DNA of 64,000 bases, taken from the NCBI GenBank assembly GCA_016744295.1, contig JADGEQ010000021.1:48077-112076 (forward strand). The letters run 5' to 3'. This document shows positions 9,435 to 17,017 of the stretch, piece by piece (the stretch's first letter is position 1; every line of letters starts with the position of its first letter). Position numbers and translations under genes: made by a program. This DNA is from Desulfobacteraceae bacterium (lineage in GTDB: Bacteria; Desulfobacterota; Desulfobacteria; Desulfobacterales; Desulfobacteraceae). The notes below the pieces were generated by a model. It was not told the origin of the DNA, ran no database searches, and worked only from the letters and a program-made list of their open reading frames with translations.

Positions 9435-9896
9435 TTATTTCCCGTGGCATTTTTTGTATTTTTTTTGACTGTTGCACCAACAAAGCTGATTCCGACCCCA
9501 TACCAAGGGGGGAAGCATCTGGCCCTCGCAATAATACCAACGCCCCTCCCGGTTCACAAAAAGGGATTTTTCATGGAGATGGCCCCCATCATAAAAGGCT
9601 GCAAACTCCACAGATCCGATTCCCTGCTCCAGCTGGGAATCATCTGTTTGAATCACCACAAGGCCCAACCATCGGGTATTGTCAAAGGTTGTGGCCAGAG
9701 CCTGCCGGTCATTTACCTCCCGGAAATCAGGATCACGGGTGGCAATGAGGTAATCACTATTTTTGTGGAAAAAGGCGGCATACCTGGATCGCATCAGCTG
9801 TTTGGGTGTTTTTGGAATCGCCTGACCCGCCAGATAGGGCCCACAGCAAGTGTCTTCTGTTCGTCCGCTGTTGCAACAACAAAATTTTTCCGCCAT
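9435..9896 (-). CDS. YchJ-family SEC-C zinc-binding protein
   Basis: This 153-residue protein has a Cys-rich N-terminus (FCCCNSGRTEDTCCGPYL), a central NTF2-like segment with RSRYAAFFHKNSDYL, and a C-terminal SEC-C motif CWCNSQKKYKKCHGK. This architecture defines the UPF0225/YchJ family. SEC-C motifs bind zinc and occur in SecA and other proteins; the family's cellular role is not established. It stands alone, 60 bp downstream of the ATP-grasp gene start and divergent from the helicase gene. Confidence 0.88.
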   Translation of the reverse strand: MAEKFCCCNSGRTEDTCCGPYLAGQAIPKTPKQLMRSRYAAFFHKNSDYLIATRDPDFREVNDRQALATTFDNTRWLGLVVIQTDDSQLEQGIGSVEFAAFYDGGHLHEKSLFVNREGRWYYCEGQMLPPLVWGRNQLCWCNSQKKYKKCHGK

Positions 9897-10085
9897 TTTT
9901 CCCTCCTTTGCCCGGACCGACCAGAAGCTGAATCAGAAGCCTGAATCAAAATTTCCAGCCGGATATTTTCACCCGTGAATCAGCCGGAAAGCATATCATG
10001 ACAATTACCTTTTATCTACTTTGTATTTGCCTGTTTTGTCTTCTGATATAAATTTTTGGAAAAAACCATTGTCACACAGGAAAAG

Positions 10086-10101
10086 CTAGATTAGACTAGC
10101 C
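10086..10101. promoter_or_regulatory. Small dyad upstream of the helicase gene
   Basis: GCTAG-ATTAGA-CTAGC is a perfect 5-bp dyad about 45 bases before the helicase start, in the 249-bp divergent region between the YchJ-like gene and the helicase. It could be an operator or a weak hairpin in the leader. Apart from AT-rich stretches nothing else was recognised in this gap. Confidence 0.25.
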
Positions 10102-10145
10102 GATAGTTGAATTAAAACATAGGGAGAATCAAAGGAATACTAAAA

Positions 10146-12944
10146 ATGCCACTCTTGTCCAAAGAGCATATTAAACACAAGATTGCCGACACCCAGCTTA
10201 TTTTCTACAGAGGGTTGAATACCTACCAGCACGGGTCCTATTTTCTGGCACAAAAAAATCCGGCCCAAACATCGTTTGTCTATGAGTTTAACGGCACCCT
10301 GGGCGACTACACCACCCTCATCCAGATTAGGACAGATCAGGTAAAGACCAGCTGCAATTGCCCCTATCCAAGGCAAGGGTGCCGCCATGTGGTTGCAGCC
10401 TGCCTCAATGCCGGGGATCTTTTGACCAGAACAAATATTCCGGAAACATTATTCCCGGACAAAACAGAACCCTCTATCACAGAACCCTCTATCACAGAAC
10501 CCTATCTCACAGAACCCTATCTCACAGAAACGGATATCAAGGAGCAGGCACTGGCAGACCGGAAAAAAAGAGCCCGGTCCGAAGCCTTCACCCCCATGCG
10601 GGGGGACATGTTCAAGGGGGACCACCTGGTTGTCAACAAGGCCGGCCGCCACTATACCGTCACCCTCCATGATCCGGAAAAAGCCAGTGGCCACTGCTCC
10701 TGTCCGGACTATCTGACCAATGGTCTTGGAACCTGCAAACATATCCAGTTCATGGCCGATTTTTTAAAAAAAGAGCCGGGGTATAAACGGCAAATGTCCG
10801 GGGAAGTTTTCCCCTTTACTGATATTTACTGGGACTCATTGTCCGAAGGGCCCAGATTATTTTCCCAGCGTCTTGATACAGAAAGCCAGGATTTACAGCC
10901 AGTACTGAAAAAATATTTTAACGGACAGGGGGATTTCATTGCAAAGGACATTGCCCTGATCATGGGGATGATGGCAAAGCTCCACGGTGACAAACGGGTG
11001 ATCATCAGACAAAATCTGCTCAAGCGGGTGGACCACCGCCTCCAGATCCTTCAATTAAACAAAATCCAGGGCCAGCCCATCCCAACCCTTTCCCTCAATA
11101 CCCAACTATACCCCTATCAAAGGGAGGGGGTAAATTTTGGGGTGCTGAAAACCGGGGTGCTGATCGGGGATGAAATGGGTCTTGGCAAAACCCTCCAGGC
11201 CATTTCCCTGGGAATATTAAAAAAAGAGATCTTCGGGTTTTCCCGGATATTAGTGGTTACCCTGGCCTCCTTAAAAGAACAATGGAAGCGGGAAATCGAA
11301 AAATTTTCCAATGAAAAGGGCAGTATCATCCAAGGCAGTCCCTTACAGCGCAGGGCCATGTACCAGAGTGATCCCAATTTATTCAAAATTACGAACTACG
11401 AGGCTGTGTTGCGGGATGTAACGATCCTGTCCCGGTTCAACCCGGATATCATCATTTTAGATGAGGCCCAGCGCATTAAAAATTTCTCTACAAAAACCGC
11501 AGAAGCTGTCAAACGGCTGCCCAAAAAACACGCCATTGTCCTTACGGGCACCCCTTTGGAAAACAAACTCGAGGATGTCTATTCCATTGTTCAGTTTTTA
11601 GAGCCCTATCTGCTGACCCCCCTGTGGAAATTTGCCGCAGATCATTTTATGATCCCCAGAAAGAAAAAAACAAGTATTGCCGGGTATAAAAACCTGGCCA
11701 TGCTCAAAGAAAAATTAGCCCCCATCCTGATCAGAAGAAAAAAAGAGGAGGTGCTCACGGAACTGCCCGGGGAGGTGGTGAATAATTATTATATCGATCT
11801 TTCCCAGGAACAACTGGAGATACACGCAGGATATGGCAGATCCCTTATGCCCCTGCTCAATAAAAAATTTTTAACCCCCATGGATATGAGAAGAATCCAG
11901 ATCCTTATGCTGCGAATGCGAATGGTCTGTGATTCCACCTATCTTGTGGACCGGGACACCCACATCTCCCCGAAGCTTACGGAACTGGAAAGCATCATTG
12001 AGGAAATTGTTATCCAGAACCGGCGAAAAATAGTCATCTTCAGCGAATGGACCACCATGACCTTTTTGATTGCCAGGCATTTGTCCGACATGGGCATCCC
12101 CTTTGTTGAATTATCGGGAAAGGTGGCTGTCAAAAAACGCCAGAAGCTCATTGATGAATTCACCCAGAACAAAGACTGTCTGGTCTTTTTATCCACCGAT
12201 GCCGGGGGCACGGGCTTAAACCTCCAGGCCGCCGACTGCGTGGTAAATTTTGAACTGCCCTGGAACCCGGCAAAGATGAACCAGCGCATCGGCCGGGTCA
12301 GCCGCATCGGCCAGGCGAGTCAGTGCATCAATGTGATCAACCTCATTGCCCGAAACAGCATTGAGGAACGGATACTGGCAGGCATCCAGCTGAAAACAGA
12401 TCTGTTCAAAGGGGTGTTTGAAGAGGGACCGGACACGGTTGAATTTTCCAGGGAAAAACGCAATGAAATGCTCAATAGGCTCAGGGAAATGATGGGCGAA
12501 GAGACTGAACCCATACCCCATGGGGCGGGTAAAGCCGAAGAGATCCCCGAGAACACCCCCTTCTTTCTGAACCCAACGGTTCTGAACCCGGAATTAACCC
12601 AGAATTCAAACCCAAATATAAATCAGGACGAGGCGGAAAATGATGACAGCCTTATCAAATGGGGAACCGATGCTTCTGAAGAGCCCCGGGAAAAGTCTTA
12701 TCTGGACAATTCTTATCAGGACAGGCTTCAACCAGAAAGGCCTGGGTCTTCTGAAAACATTCTGGCAAGCCAGCCACCGGAAAAAATTGAGGCAGTTTTA
12801 AATTCAGGCATGGACTTTATTGCAGGCCTCATGGAGATGGCCACGGGTCAAAAAATGGAAAAATCCCAAACCCAGGAGAAAATGATTAAAATAGACCAAC
12901 ACACCGGACAAGTCACCATGAAATTCAAGCTGCCGGGATTTTGA
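10146..12944 (+). CDS. SNF2-family helicase with two SWIM zinc fingers
   Basis: This 932-residue protein begins with two SWIM zinc fingers. The first is C70-x-C72-x6-C79-x-H81 and the second lies near residue 180 (HCSCPDYLTNGLGTCKHI). An acidic/Pro linker precedes a SNF2 ATPase with motif I GDEMGLGKTLQA, motif II DEAQ, motif III LTGTPLENK, and in the second RecA lobe STDAGGTGLNLQAA and motif VI QRIGRVSRIGQ. SNF2 proteins translocate on double-stranded DNA and remodel protein-DNA complexes. This SWIM-SNF2 arrangement is widespread in bacteria (HepA/RapA-like) and may act in repair or transcription recycling. AAGGA lies nine bases before the ATG. The C-terminal 120 residues are low-complexity, rich in Asn, Pro and Glu. 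It appears monocistronic. Confidence 0.92.
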   Translation: MPLLSKEHIKHKIADTQLIFYRGLNTYQHGSYFLAQKNPAQTSFVYEFNGTLGDYTTLIQIRTDQVKTSCNCPYPRQGCRHVVAACLNAGDLLTRTNIPETLFPDKTEPSITEPSITEPYLTEPYLTETDIKEQALADRKKRARSEAFTPMRGDMFKGDHLVVNKAGRHYTVTLHDPEKASGHCSCPDYLTNGLGTCKHIQFMADFLKKEPGYKRQMSGEVFPFTDIYWDSLSEGPRLFSQRLDTESQDLQPVLKKYFNGQGDFIAKDIALIMGMMAKLHGDKRVIIRQNLLKRVDHRLQILQLNKIQGQPIPTLSLNTQLYPYQREGVNFGVLKTGVLIGDEMGLGKTLQAISLGILKKEIFGFSRILVVTLASLKEQWKREIEKFSNEKGSIIQGSPLQRRAMYQSDPNLFKITNYEAVLRDVTILSRFNPDIIILDEAQRIKNFSTKTAEAVKRLPKKHAIVLTGTPLENKLEDVYSIVQFLEPYLLTPLWKFAADHFMIPRKKKTSIAGYKNLAMLKEKLAPILIRRKKEEVLTELPGEVVNNYYIDLSQEQLEIHAGYGRSLMPLLNKKFLTPMDMRRIQILMLRMRMVCDSTYLVDRDTHISPKLTELESIIEEIVIQNRRKIVIFSEWTTMTFLIARHLSDMGIPFVELSGKVAVKKRQKLIDEFTQNKDCLVFLSTDAGGTGLNLQAADCVVNFELPWNPAKMNQRIGRVSRIGQASQCINVINLIARNSIEERILAGIQLKTDLFKGVFEEGPDTVEFSREKRNEMLNRLREMMGEETEPIPHGAGKAEEIPENTPFFLNPTVLNPELTQNSNPNINQDEAENDDSLIKWGTDASEEPREKSYLDNSYQDRLQPERPGSSENILASQPPEKIEAVLNSGMDFIAGLMEMATGQKMEKSQTQEKMIKIDQHTGQVTMKFKLPGF
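10464..10523 (+). repeat. In-frame 15-bp tandem repeat in the helicase linker
   Basis: Four adjacent 15-base units: two of ACAGAACCCTCTATC and two of ACAGAACCCTATCTC. They encode TEPSI-TEPSI-TEPYL-TEPYL between the first SWIM finger and the second. The length is a multiple of three, so copy-number change would keep the frame. Confidence 0.95.
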
Positions 12945-13045
12945 TTGACTTTTTAGACAATTGGGCATAGGAAATTCTCCTGACCCATTGGCTTTATTGC
13001 CCTTTCGGTCAAACAGACAACCAGACAGGAATAAACCCAAGAGAG

Positions 13046-14209
13046 ATGAACATAAAAGAAATGAAAATGGACACACCAAGAAATTTTATCCCCCTTTCAG
13101 AGGGCAAACGGATTGTGATCAAGGTTGGCAGCGGGGTGCTGACCAAAGATAATCGATTAAACATAAAGATCATCAACGACATCACAGGCCAGATTTGTGC
13201 CCTATATGACCGTGGAATCCAGGTCATCCTCGTCTCCTCCGGGGCCATGGCAGCCGGGGTCACCAAACTCGGCCTGGCCTGCCGGCCTGTGGAAACCCCC
13301 AAGCGCCAGGCCGTATCGGCCATTGGCCAGGCCGATCTGATCCAGGAATGGGAAAAAGCCCTGGAGCACTGCGGCCGGAAAGTGGCCCAGATTCTGCTGA
13401 CCCGGGGGGATCTGTGTGACAGGGTTCGGTATCTTAATGCCAGAAACACCATCAATACCCTGCTGGAATGGAATGTGCTGCCCATTATCAATGAAAACGA
13501 TACCGTGGCCGTCAAATCCCTGCAATTTGGGGACAATGACAACCTGGGCGCCATGATCACCCTGCTTCTCGGGGCGGACCTCATGATCAATCTAACAGAT
13601 ATCGGCGGACTGTACGACAAGGATCCCCGGGTCCATGAAGATGCCCAACTCCTCTCCGAGGTCACCTCCATGGGAAAACACATCGAGGCCATGGCCGGAA
13701 AGATTGCAGGCCCCCTGGGCACCGGCGGCATGGGCACGAAAATCACAGCGGCCAAAAAGCTGACCGCAGCCGGAATTCCCATGATCATCGCCTCGGGGCT
13801 TACACCCAATATATTGGTGAACATTTTTGATAATGACTATGTGGGCACCTATTTTGTTCCCAAAAAAGAAAAACGCAATTCCCGAAAAAACTGGATCGGC
13901 CTCACCCTCCAGCCCAAGGGCAAGCTCACCATTGATGCCGGCGCCCAAAAAGCCGTGCTCAACCGGGGAAAAAGCCTTCTTCCATCGGGCATCACCCGGG
14001 TGGAAAATTATTTTGAGGTGGGCGATCCCGTCCAGTTTTTAAATGAAGACAAAAAAATATTGGGCATGGGGTTGGTCAACTACAATGCCTCGGATATTCT
14101 CAAGATCATGGGATGCAAAACCAGCCAGATCAAGGAACGGCTGGGATTCAGGTCCTATGATGAGGTGATCCACCGGGATAATCTGGTGATCACCGAAGAC
14201 CAGGAATAA
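13046..14209 (+). CDS. proB: Glutamate 5-kinase
   Basis: First step of proline synthesis: ATP plus L-glutamate to glutamyl 5-phosphate, in the cytoplasm. The 387-residue protein has the amino-acid kinase fold (IVIKVGSGVLT near 30; LVSSGAMAAG; NENDTVAV; FGDNDNLGAM; LTDIGGLYDKDPR; GTGGMGTKITAAK) followed by a C-terminal PUA domain from about residue 285 (TIDAGAQKAVLNRGKSLLPSGI). The full-length kinase-plus-PUA form matches the usual 365-390 residues. The exact start is uncertain: ATGs at 13046, 13061 and 13067 are all in frame, and no strong ribosome site distinguishes them. proA follows after 36 bp, giving a compact proBA operon. Feedback inhibition by proline is typical of the family. Confidence 0.96.
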   Translation: MNIKEMKMDTPRNFIPLSEGKRIVIKVGSGVLTKDNRLNIKIINDITGQICALYDRGIQVILVSSGAMAAGVTKLGLACRPVETPKRQAVSAIGQADLIQEWEKALEHCGRKVAQILLTRGDLCDRVRYLNARNTINTLLEWNVLPIINENDTVAVKSLQFGDNDNLGAMITLLLGADLMINLTDIGGLYDKDPRVHEDAQLLSEVTSMGKHIEAMAGKIAGPLGTGGMGTKITAAKKLTAAGIPMIIASGLTPNILVNIFDNDYVGTYFVPKKEKRNSRKNWIGLTLQPKGKLTIDAGAQKAVLNRGKSLLPSGITRVENYFEVGDPVQFLNEDKKILGMGLVNYNASDILKIMGCKTSQIKERLGFRSYDEVIHRDNLVITEDQE

Positions 14210-14245
14210 CTTTTTAAAACGAACACCCCCCTTCAAAAGGAGACT

Positions 14246-15502
14246 ATGTCTTTGGAAACCACTATTATCCAAATTGCACAAGATGCCAGAAAAGCGGCCA
14301 GAACAATGGCGGCCGTGTCCAGCAACCAAAAGAACCAGGCCCTTGTCACCATTGCCGGACTGATCAAAAAAAAGGGTCCTGCCATCCAGGCAGAGAATAA
14401 AAAAGATATTGAGCAGGCAATAAAAAACGGCTTGACCCCGGCCATGATCGACCGGCTCACCATCACCGACGCTGGCATAGAGGGCATGGCCGAGGGTCTC
14501 TTGTTTGTGGCTGGCCTTGAAGATCCGGTTGGATCTTTGTCAGATTCTTCGATCCGGCCCAACAAACTTGAAATAGCAAAGATGCGGATTCCCTTGGGGG
14601 TCATCGGCATTATCTATGAATCTCGGCCCAATGTCACCGTGGATGCTGCAGGGCTTTGCCTTAAGGCGGGAAATGCGGTGATTTTGCGGGGAGGATCCGA
14701 GGCCATCCATTCCAACATGGCCCTGGCTGCGGTAATAGAAGAAGGCATTAAACAAGCTGGCCTGCCCGCCACTGCCGTCCAGGTGGTACCGGTTACCGAT
14801 CGGGCAGCCGTGGACATCCTTTTAAAACAGGAAGAATCCATTGATCTGATCATCCCCAGAGGCGGGGAAGGTCTCATCCGCCACGTGGTGGCCCTGTCCA
14901 CCATTCCTGTACTAAAGCATTACAAGGGGGTCTGCCATGCCTATGTGGATGACAAGGCCGATCTTGAAATGGGAGCCAGCATAGCTGTCAATGCCAAGGC
15001 CCAGCGCCCCGGCGTCTGCAACGCTCTTGAAACCCTGCTGGTCCATGAGGCTATTGCCCCCAAATTTCTACCCATCGCATACCAGGCGATGACCCGAGCA
15101 AATGTGAGACTGAGGGGCTGTGAAAAAACCTGCGCCCTGCTTCCCCAGATTGATCCAGCCACCCCCGAAGACTGGGATGCGGAATACCTGGATCTCATCC
15201 TGGCCGTCAAGATAGTAAAAAACATGGAAGATGCCATGGGTCACATTGCAGTCCACGGCTCCAACCACACCGAGGCCATTATCACCACAGACTACAACCG
15301 CGCCCGCAGATTTGTCCGGGAAGTGGACGCCTCCCTGGTCATTGTCAATGCCTCCACCCGGTTCAACGACGGCGGCGAGTTGGGGCTGGGAGCGGAGATG
15401 GGGATTTCCACATCAAAACTCCATGCCTACGGTCCCATGGGCATCAAAGAGCTGACCACCACCAAATTTGTGGGATGGGGCAGCGGCCAAATCAGGGAAT
15501 AA
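14246..15502 (+). CDS. proA: Gamma-glutamyl phosphate reductase
   Basis: Second step of proline synthesis: glutamyl 5-phosphate plus NADPH to glutamate semialdehyde, which cyclises to pyrroline-5-carboxylate. The 418-residue length is standard. Recognisable segments are RIPLGVIGIIYESRPNVT, LRGGSEAIHSN, IPRGGEG and the catalytic-Cys region QRPGVCNALETLLVH, with FNDGGELGLGAEMGIST near the C-terminus. AAAAGGAGA lies directly before the ATG. It follows proB on the same strand, so the pair should be cotranscribed, ending at the hairpin at 15526. No proC was seen in this window. Confidence 0.97.
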   Translation: MSLETTIIQIAQDARKAARTMAAVSSNQKNQALVTIAGLIKKKGPAIQAENKKDIEQAIKNGLTPAMIDRLTITDAGIEGMAEGLLFVAGLEDPVGSLSDSSIRPNKLEIAKMRIPLGVIGIIYESRPNVTVDAAGLCLKAGNAVILRGGSEAIHSNMALAAVIEEGIKQAGLPATAVQVVPVTDRAAVDILLKQEESIDLIIPRGGEGLIRHVVALSTIPVLKHYKGVCHAYVDDKADLEMGASIAVNAKAQRPGVCNALETLLVHEAIAPKFLPIAYQAMTRANVRLRGCEKTCALLPQIDPATPEDWDAEYLDLILAVKIVKNMEDAMGHIAVHGSNHTEAIITTDYNRARRFVREVDASLVIVNASTRFNDGGELGLGAEMGISTSKLHAYGPMGIKELTTTKFVGWGSGQIRE

Positions 15503-15525
15503 TCCAGATATCCGATTGTCTAAAT

Positions 15526-15566
15526 GATATGGTCCGCAGCCCTGGTTCGATCTGCCGGACCATATC
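15526..15566 (+). terminator. Hairpin downstream of proA
   Basis: GATATGGTCCG pairs perfectly with CGGACCATATC (11 bp), and the inner GCAG/CTGC can extend the stem. It lies 23 bases after the proA stop and is followed by AAAATCC, without a clear T-run, so it may terminate weakly or protect the 3' end. Its loop carries one copy of a 20-bp sequence that recurs after the CHAT gene. Confidence 0.6.
15539..15558 (+). repeat. Left copy of a 20-bp imperfect direct repeat bracketing the CHAT operon
   Basis: GCCCTGGTTCGATCTGCCGG here matches GCCCCGGTTCAATCTGCCGG at 20794-20813 at 18 of 20 positions, same orientation, 5.26 kb apart. The copies sit just outside the three-gene CHAT operon. They may be traces of insertion of the segment or two members of a dispersed hairpin family. 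Confidence 0.7.
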
Positions 15567-15702
15567 AAAATCCTGGTCATTTACCGGGGTTGGAATCTGG
15601 TATTTTTTTTAAACTTTCGGTAATATGAACTTAAAGATCCAACGAAATCAGTACACATGCTTTCTAAACCATTTGGCCAGGACTGAAAAATCGACAACTT
15701 GC

Positions 15703-15731
15703 TTGACAGATATCGAACTATTCCATAGAAT
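15703..15731 (+). promoter_or_regulatory. Near-consensus sigma-70 promoter for the CHAT operon
   Basis: TTGACA at 15703-15708, a 17-bp spacer and TAGAAT at 15726-15731 (5 of 6 bases of the -10 consensus). The predicted transcript starts near 15738, about 85 nt before the first gene. The 319-bp gap between proA and this operon otherwise holds only the proA hairpin and AT-rich sequence with a run of eight T at 15603. Confidence 0.7.
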
Positions 15732-15821
15732 ATTTAGACCTATTGGGGAAAAAAAACCATAGCGTAATCTATACATCACAAAAAAAAAGCAGCTCGAAAA
15801 TTCAATCAAAGGGACAAACAA

Positions 15822-16601
15822 ATGAAGCATTTTTCTCCCACAAAGGAATTTCGATCTTCCAAGACTCTATTTCAGCGAAAGGCAAAAGCCTTCTTGATGC
15901 TAGTTACGATAATCATATCGTCATTAGTGCTGGTTCAATCTCCTTCAGCAAAAGCCTTATTCAGCATGGATACTACCATTGCGATCCCACAGCGCCAAGG
16001 CACCTTATATCGAGTGAATTATCAATACAGTTTTCCATCACGGAGCACCGTGTTCATTGATGGCATTGGGACTGTCCTGGCCACAGGAAAGCTTTCTTAC
16101 CTGACATCAAGCGATTCGATTCAAATACGTGACCAATTCGAAGGTCAGCCGCTTTACGGCACCGTGATTAAGGATTTCGTAAGATTGATGGGCAGCAGTG
16201 ATGATGATATACCCCGTGAGTCAGACTTCCCTGAATCATACCGTCAAGGTAGCTGGAAAGGCACAATGCTGTTCAGCAACATTGTGCTGTTGGTTCTCGA
16301 TCACTTTTTCCCGTCCGGCTATCTCGCATATCAAAAACAAAACCGCCAGCAATTTCTTACCGCGTTCTCGGATTTACCGAACCAGACAAAACGCCTGCGT
16401 GCACAAGTTGCCGTTTTGGTTACTTTACCCGCAGATGCCCCCCCCAACAACCTCGCCTTCAAATTGCAATTTAAGGCGAGAGAACGACGCAGCCACAGTG
16501 CGTGGCGCAGTGAACTCGAAGAAAATTCCAAGTCTGCGGTGAAAATTTTTATCACAAATGTGATAAACGCCCTTGAACGTGGTGGGGTGGTGAAAAGATG
16601 A
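15822..16601 (+). CDS. Exported protein of unknown function, first gene of the CHAT operon
   Basis: I do not recognise the family. The 259-residue protein has a basic N-terminus, a hydrophobic stretch at about 23-38 and a plausible signal-peptidase site after SPSAKA (about 44), so the mature part should lie outside the cytoplasm. A segment with YRVNYQYSFPSRSTVFIDGIG follows, with an acidic stretch near 125-135, a second hydrophobic stretch around 145-160 (NIVLLVLDHFF), and a basic, charged C-terminus. AAAGGGA lies eight bases before the ATG. Its stop overlaps the next start by ATGA, so expression is coupled to the membrane protein and CHAT gene. Codon choice looks less C/G-run-rich than in proBA, suggesting transfer. 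It could be a substrate, sensor or partner of the CHAT protease; that is inference from position only. Confidence 0.75.
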   Translation: MKHFSPTKEFRSSKTLFQRKAKAFLMLVTIIISSLVLVQSPSAKALFSMDTTIAIPQRQGTLYRVNYQYSFPSRSTVFIDGIGTVLATGKLSYLTSSDSIQIRDQFEGQPLYGTVIKDFVRLMGSSDDDIPRESDFPESYRQGSWKGTMLFSNIVLLVLDHFFPSGYLAYQKQNRQQFLTAFSDLPNQTKRLRAQVAVLVTLPADAPPNNLAFKLQFKARERRSHSAWRSELEENSKSAVKIFITNVINALERGGVVKR

Positions 16602-17017
16602 GGATCCAACATGCCCAAATCACTTTGTTGGCGATGTTCCTTGCAAGTTTGCTATTACACCTTGTGTTGTTTGCATACACGTTTATAGCCGGTGCCGTGT
16701 ATGTCGAAGACGTGCAGACCCTTGCCGTTCACATTCTCTCCATATATTCAGTACCCATCGGCATTATCCTGGGAGGAATCTTCGGAGGCACTGCAAAATC
16801 GAAGAAACGGGCACCAAGCTCAACGCTGTGGACAGCTATTGCACTTTCAATTTTATGGAATGTATTGCTCGTGTTTAGATCTTTAACATTTGCTATTGTT
16901 GACAACGATTCAATCATGTCGTTGCTCAATTACATTGATACTGTGGCGGGGGCGGGCACCTTTTTGATCGGCGCCGCACTTGCTTATTTTTTTGCAAAAG
17001 GGGTGGTTGATGATTAA
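16598..17017 (+). CDS. Small multi-spanning membrane protein, second gene of the CHAT operon
   Basis: Family not recognised. The 139 residues contain four likely membrane helices: about 8-31 (LLAMFLASLLLHLVLFAYTF), 43-63 (IYSVPIGIILGGIFGG), 76-98 (LWTAIALSILWNVLLVFRSL) and 114-135 (GAGTFLIGAALAYFFAKG). A short basic loop (KSKKR) after helix 2 suggests that side faces the cytoplasm. It overlaps the upstream gene by four bases and the CHAT gene by eight, the pattern of a fixed-stoichiometry unit. It may anchor or transduce for the exported CHAT protein. Confidence 0.75.
   Translation: MRIQHAQITLLAMFLASLLLHLVLFAYTFIAGAVYVEDVQTLAVHILSIYSVPIGIILGGIFGGTAKSKKRAPSSTLWTAIALSILWNVLLVFRSLTFAIVDNDSIMSLLNYIDTVAGAGTFLIGAALAYFFAKGVVDD

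Noticed and set aside
13009..13824. Minus-strand open frame of 271 codons over proB
   Set aside because: Antisense to a well-conserved gene, Ser/Arg-rich composition, no ribosome site or family match.
15539..15558. GGTTCGATC resembling a tRNA T-loop, possible tRNA or tRNA-derived attachment site
   Set aside because: The flanking bases do not form a T-stem and no acceptor, D or anticodon arms can be built around it. The same holds at 20794.
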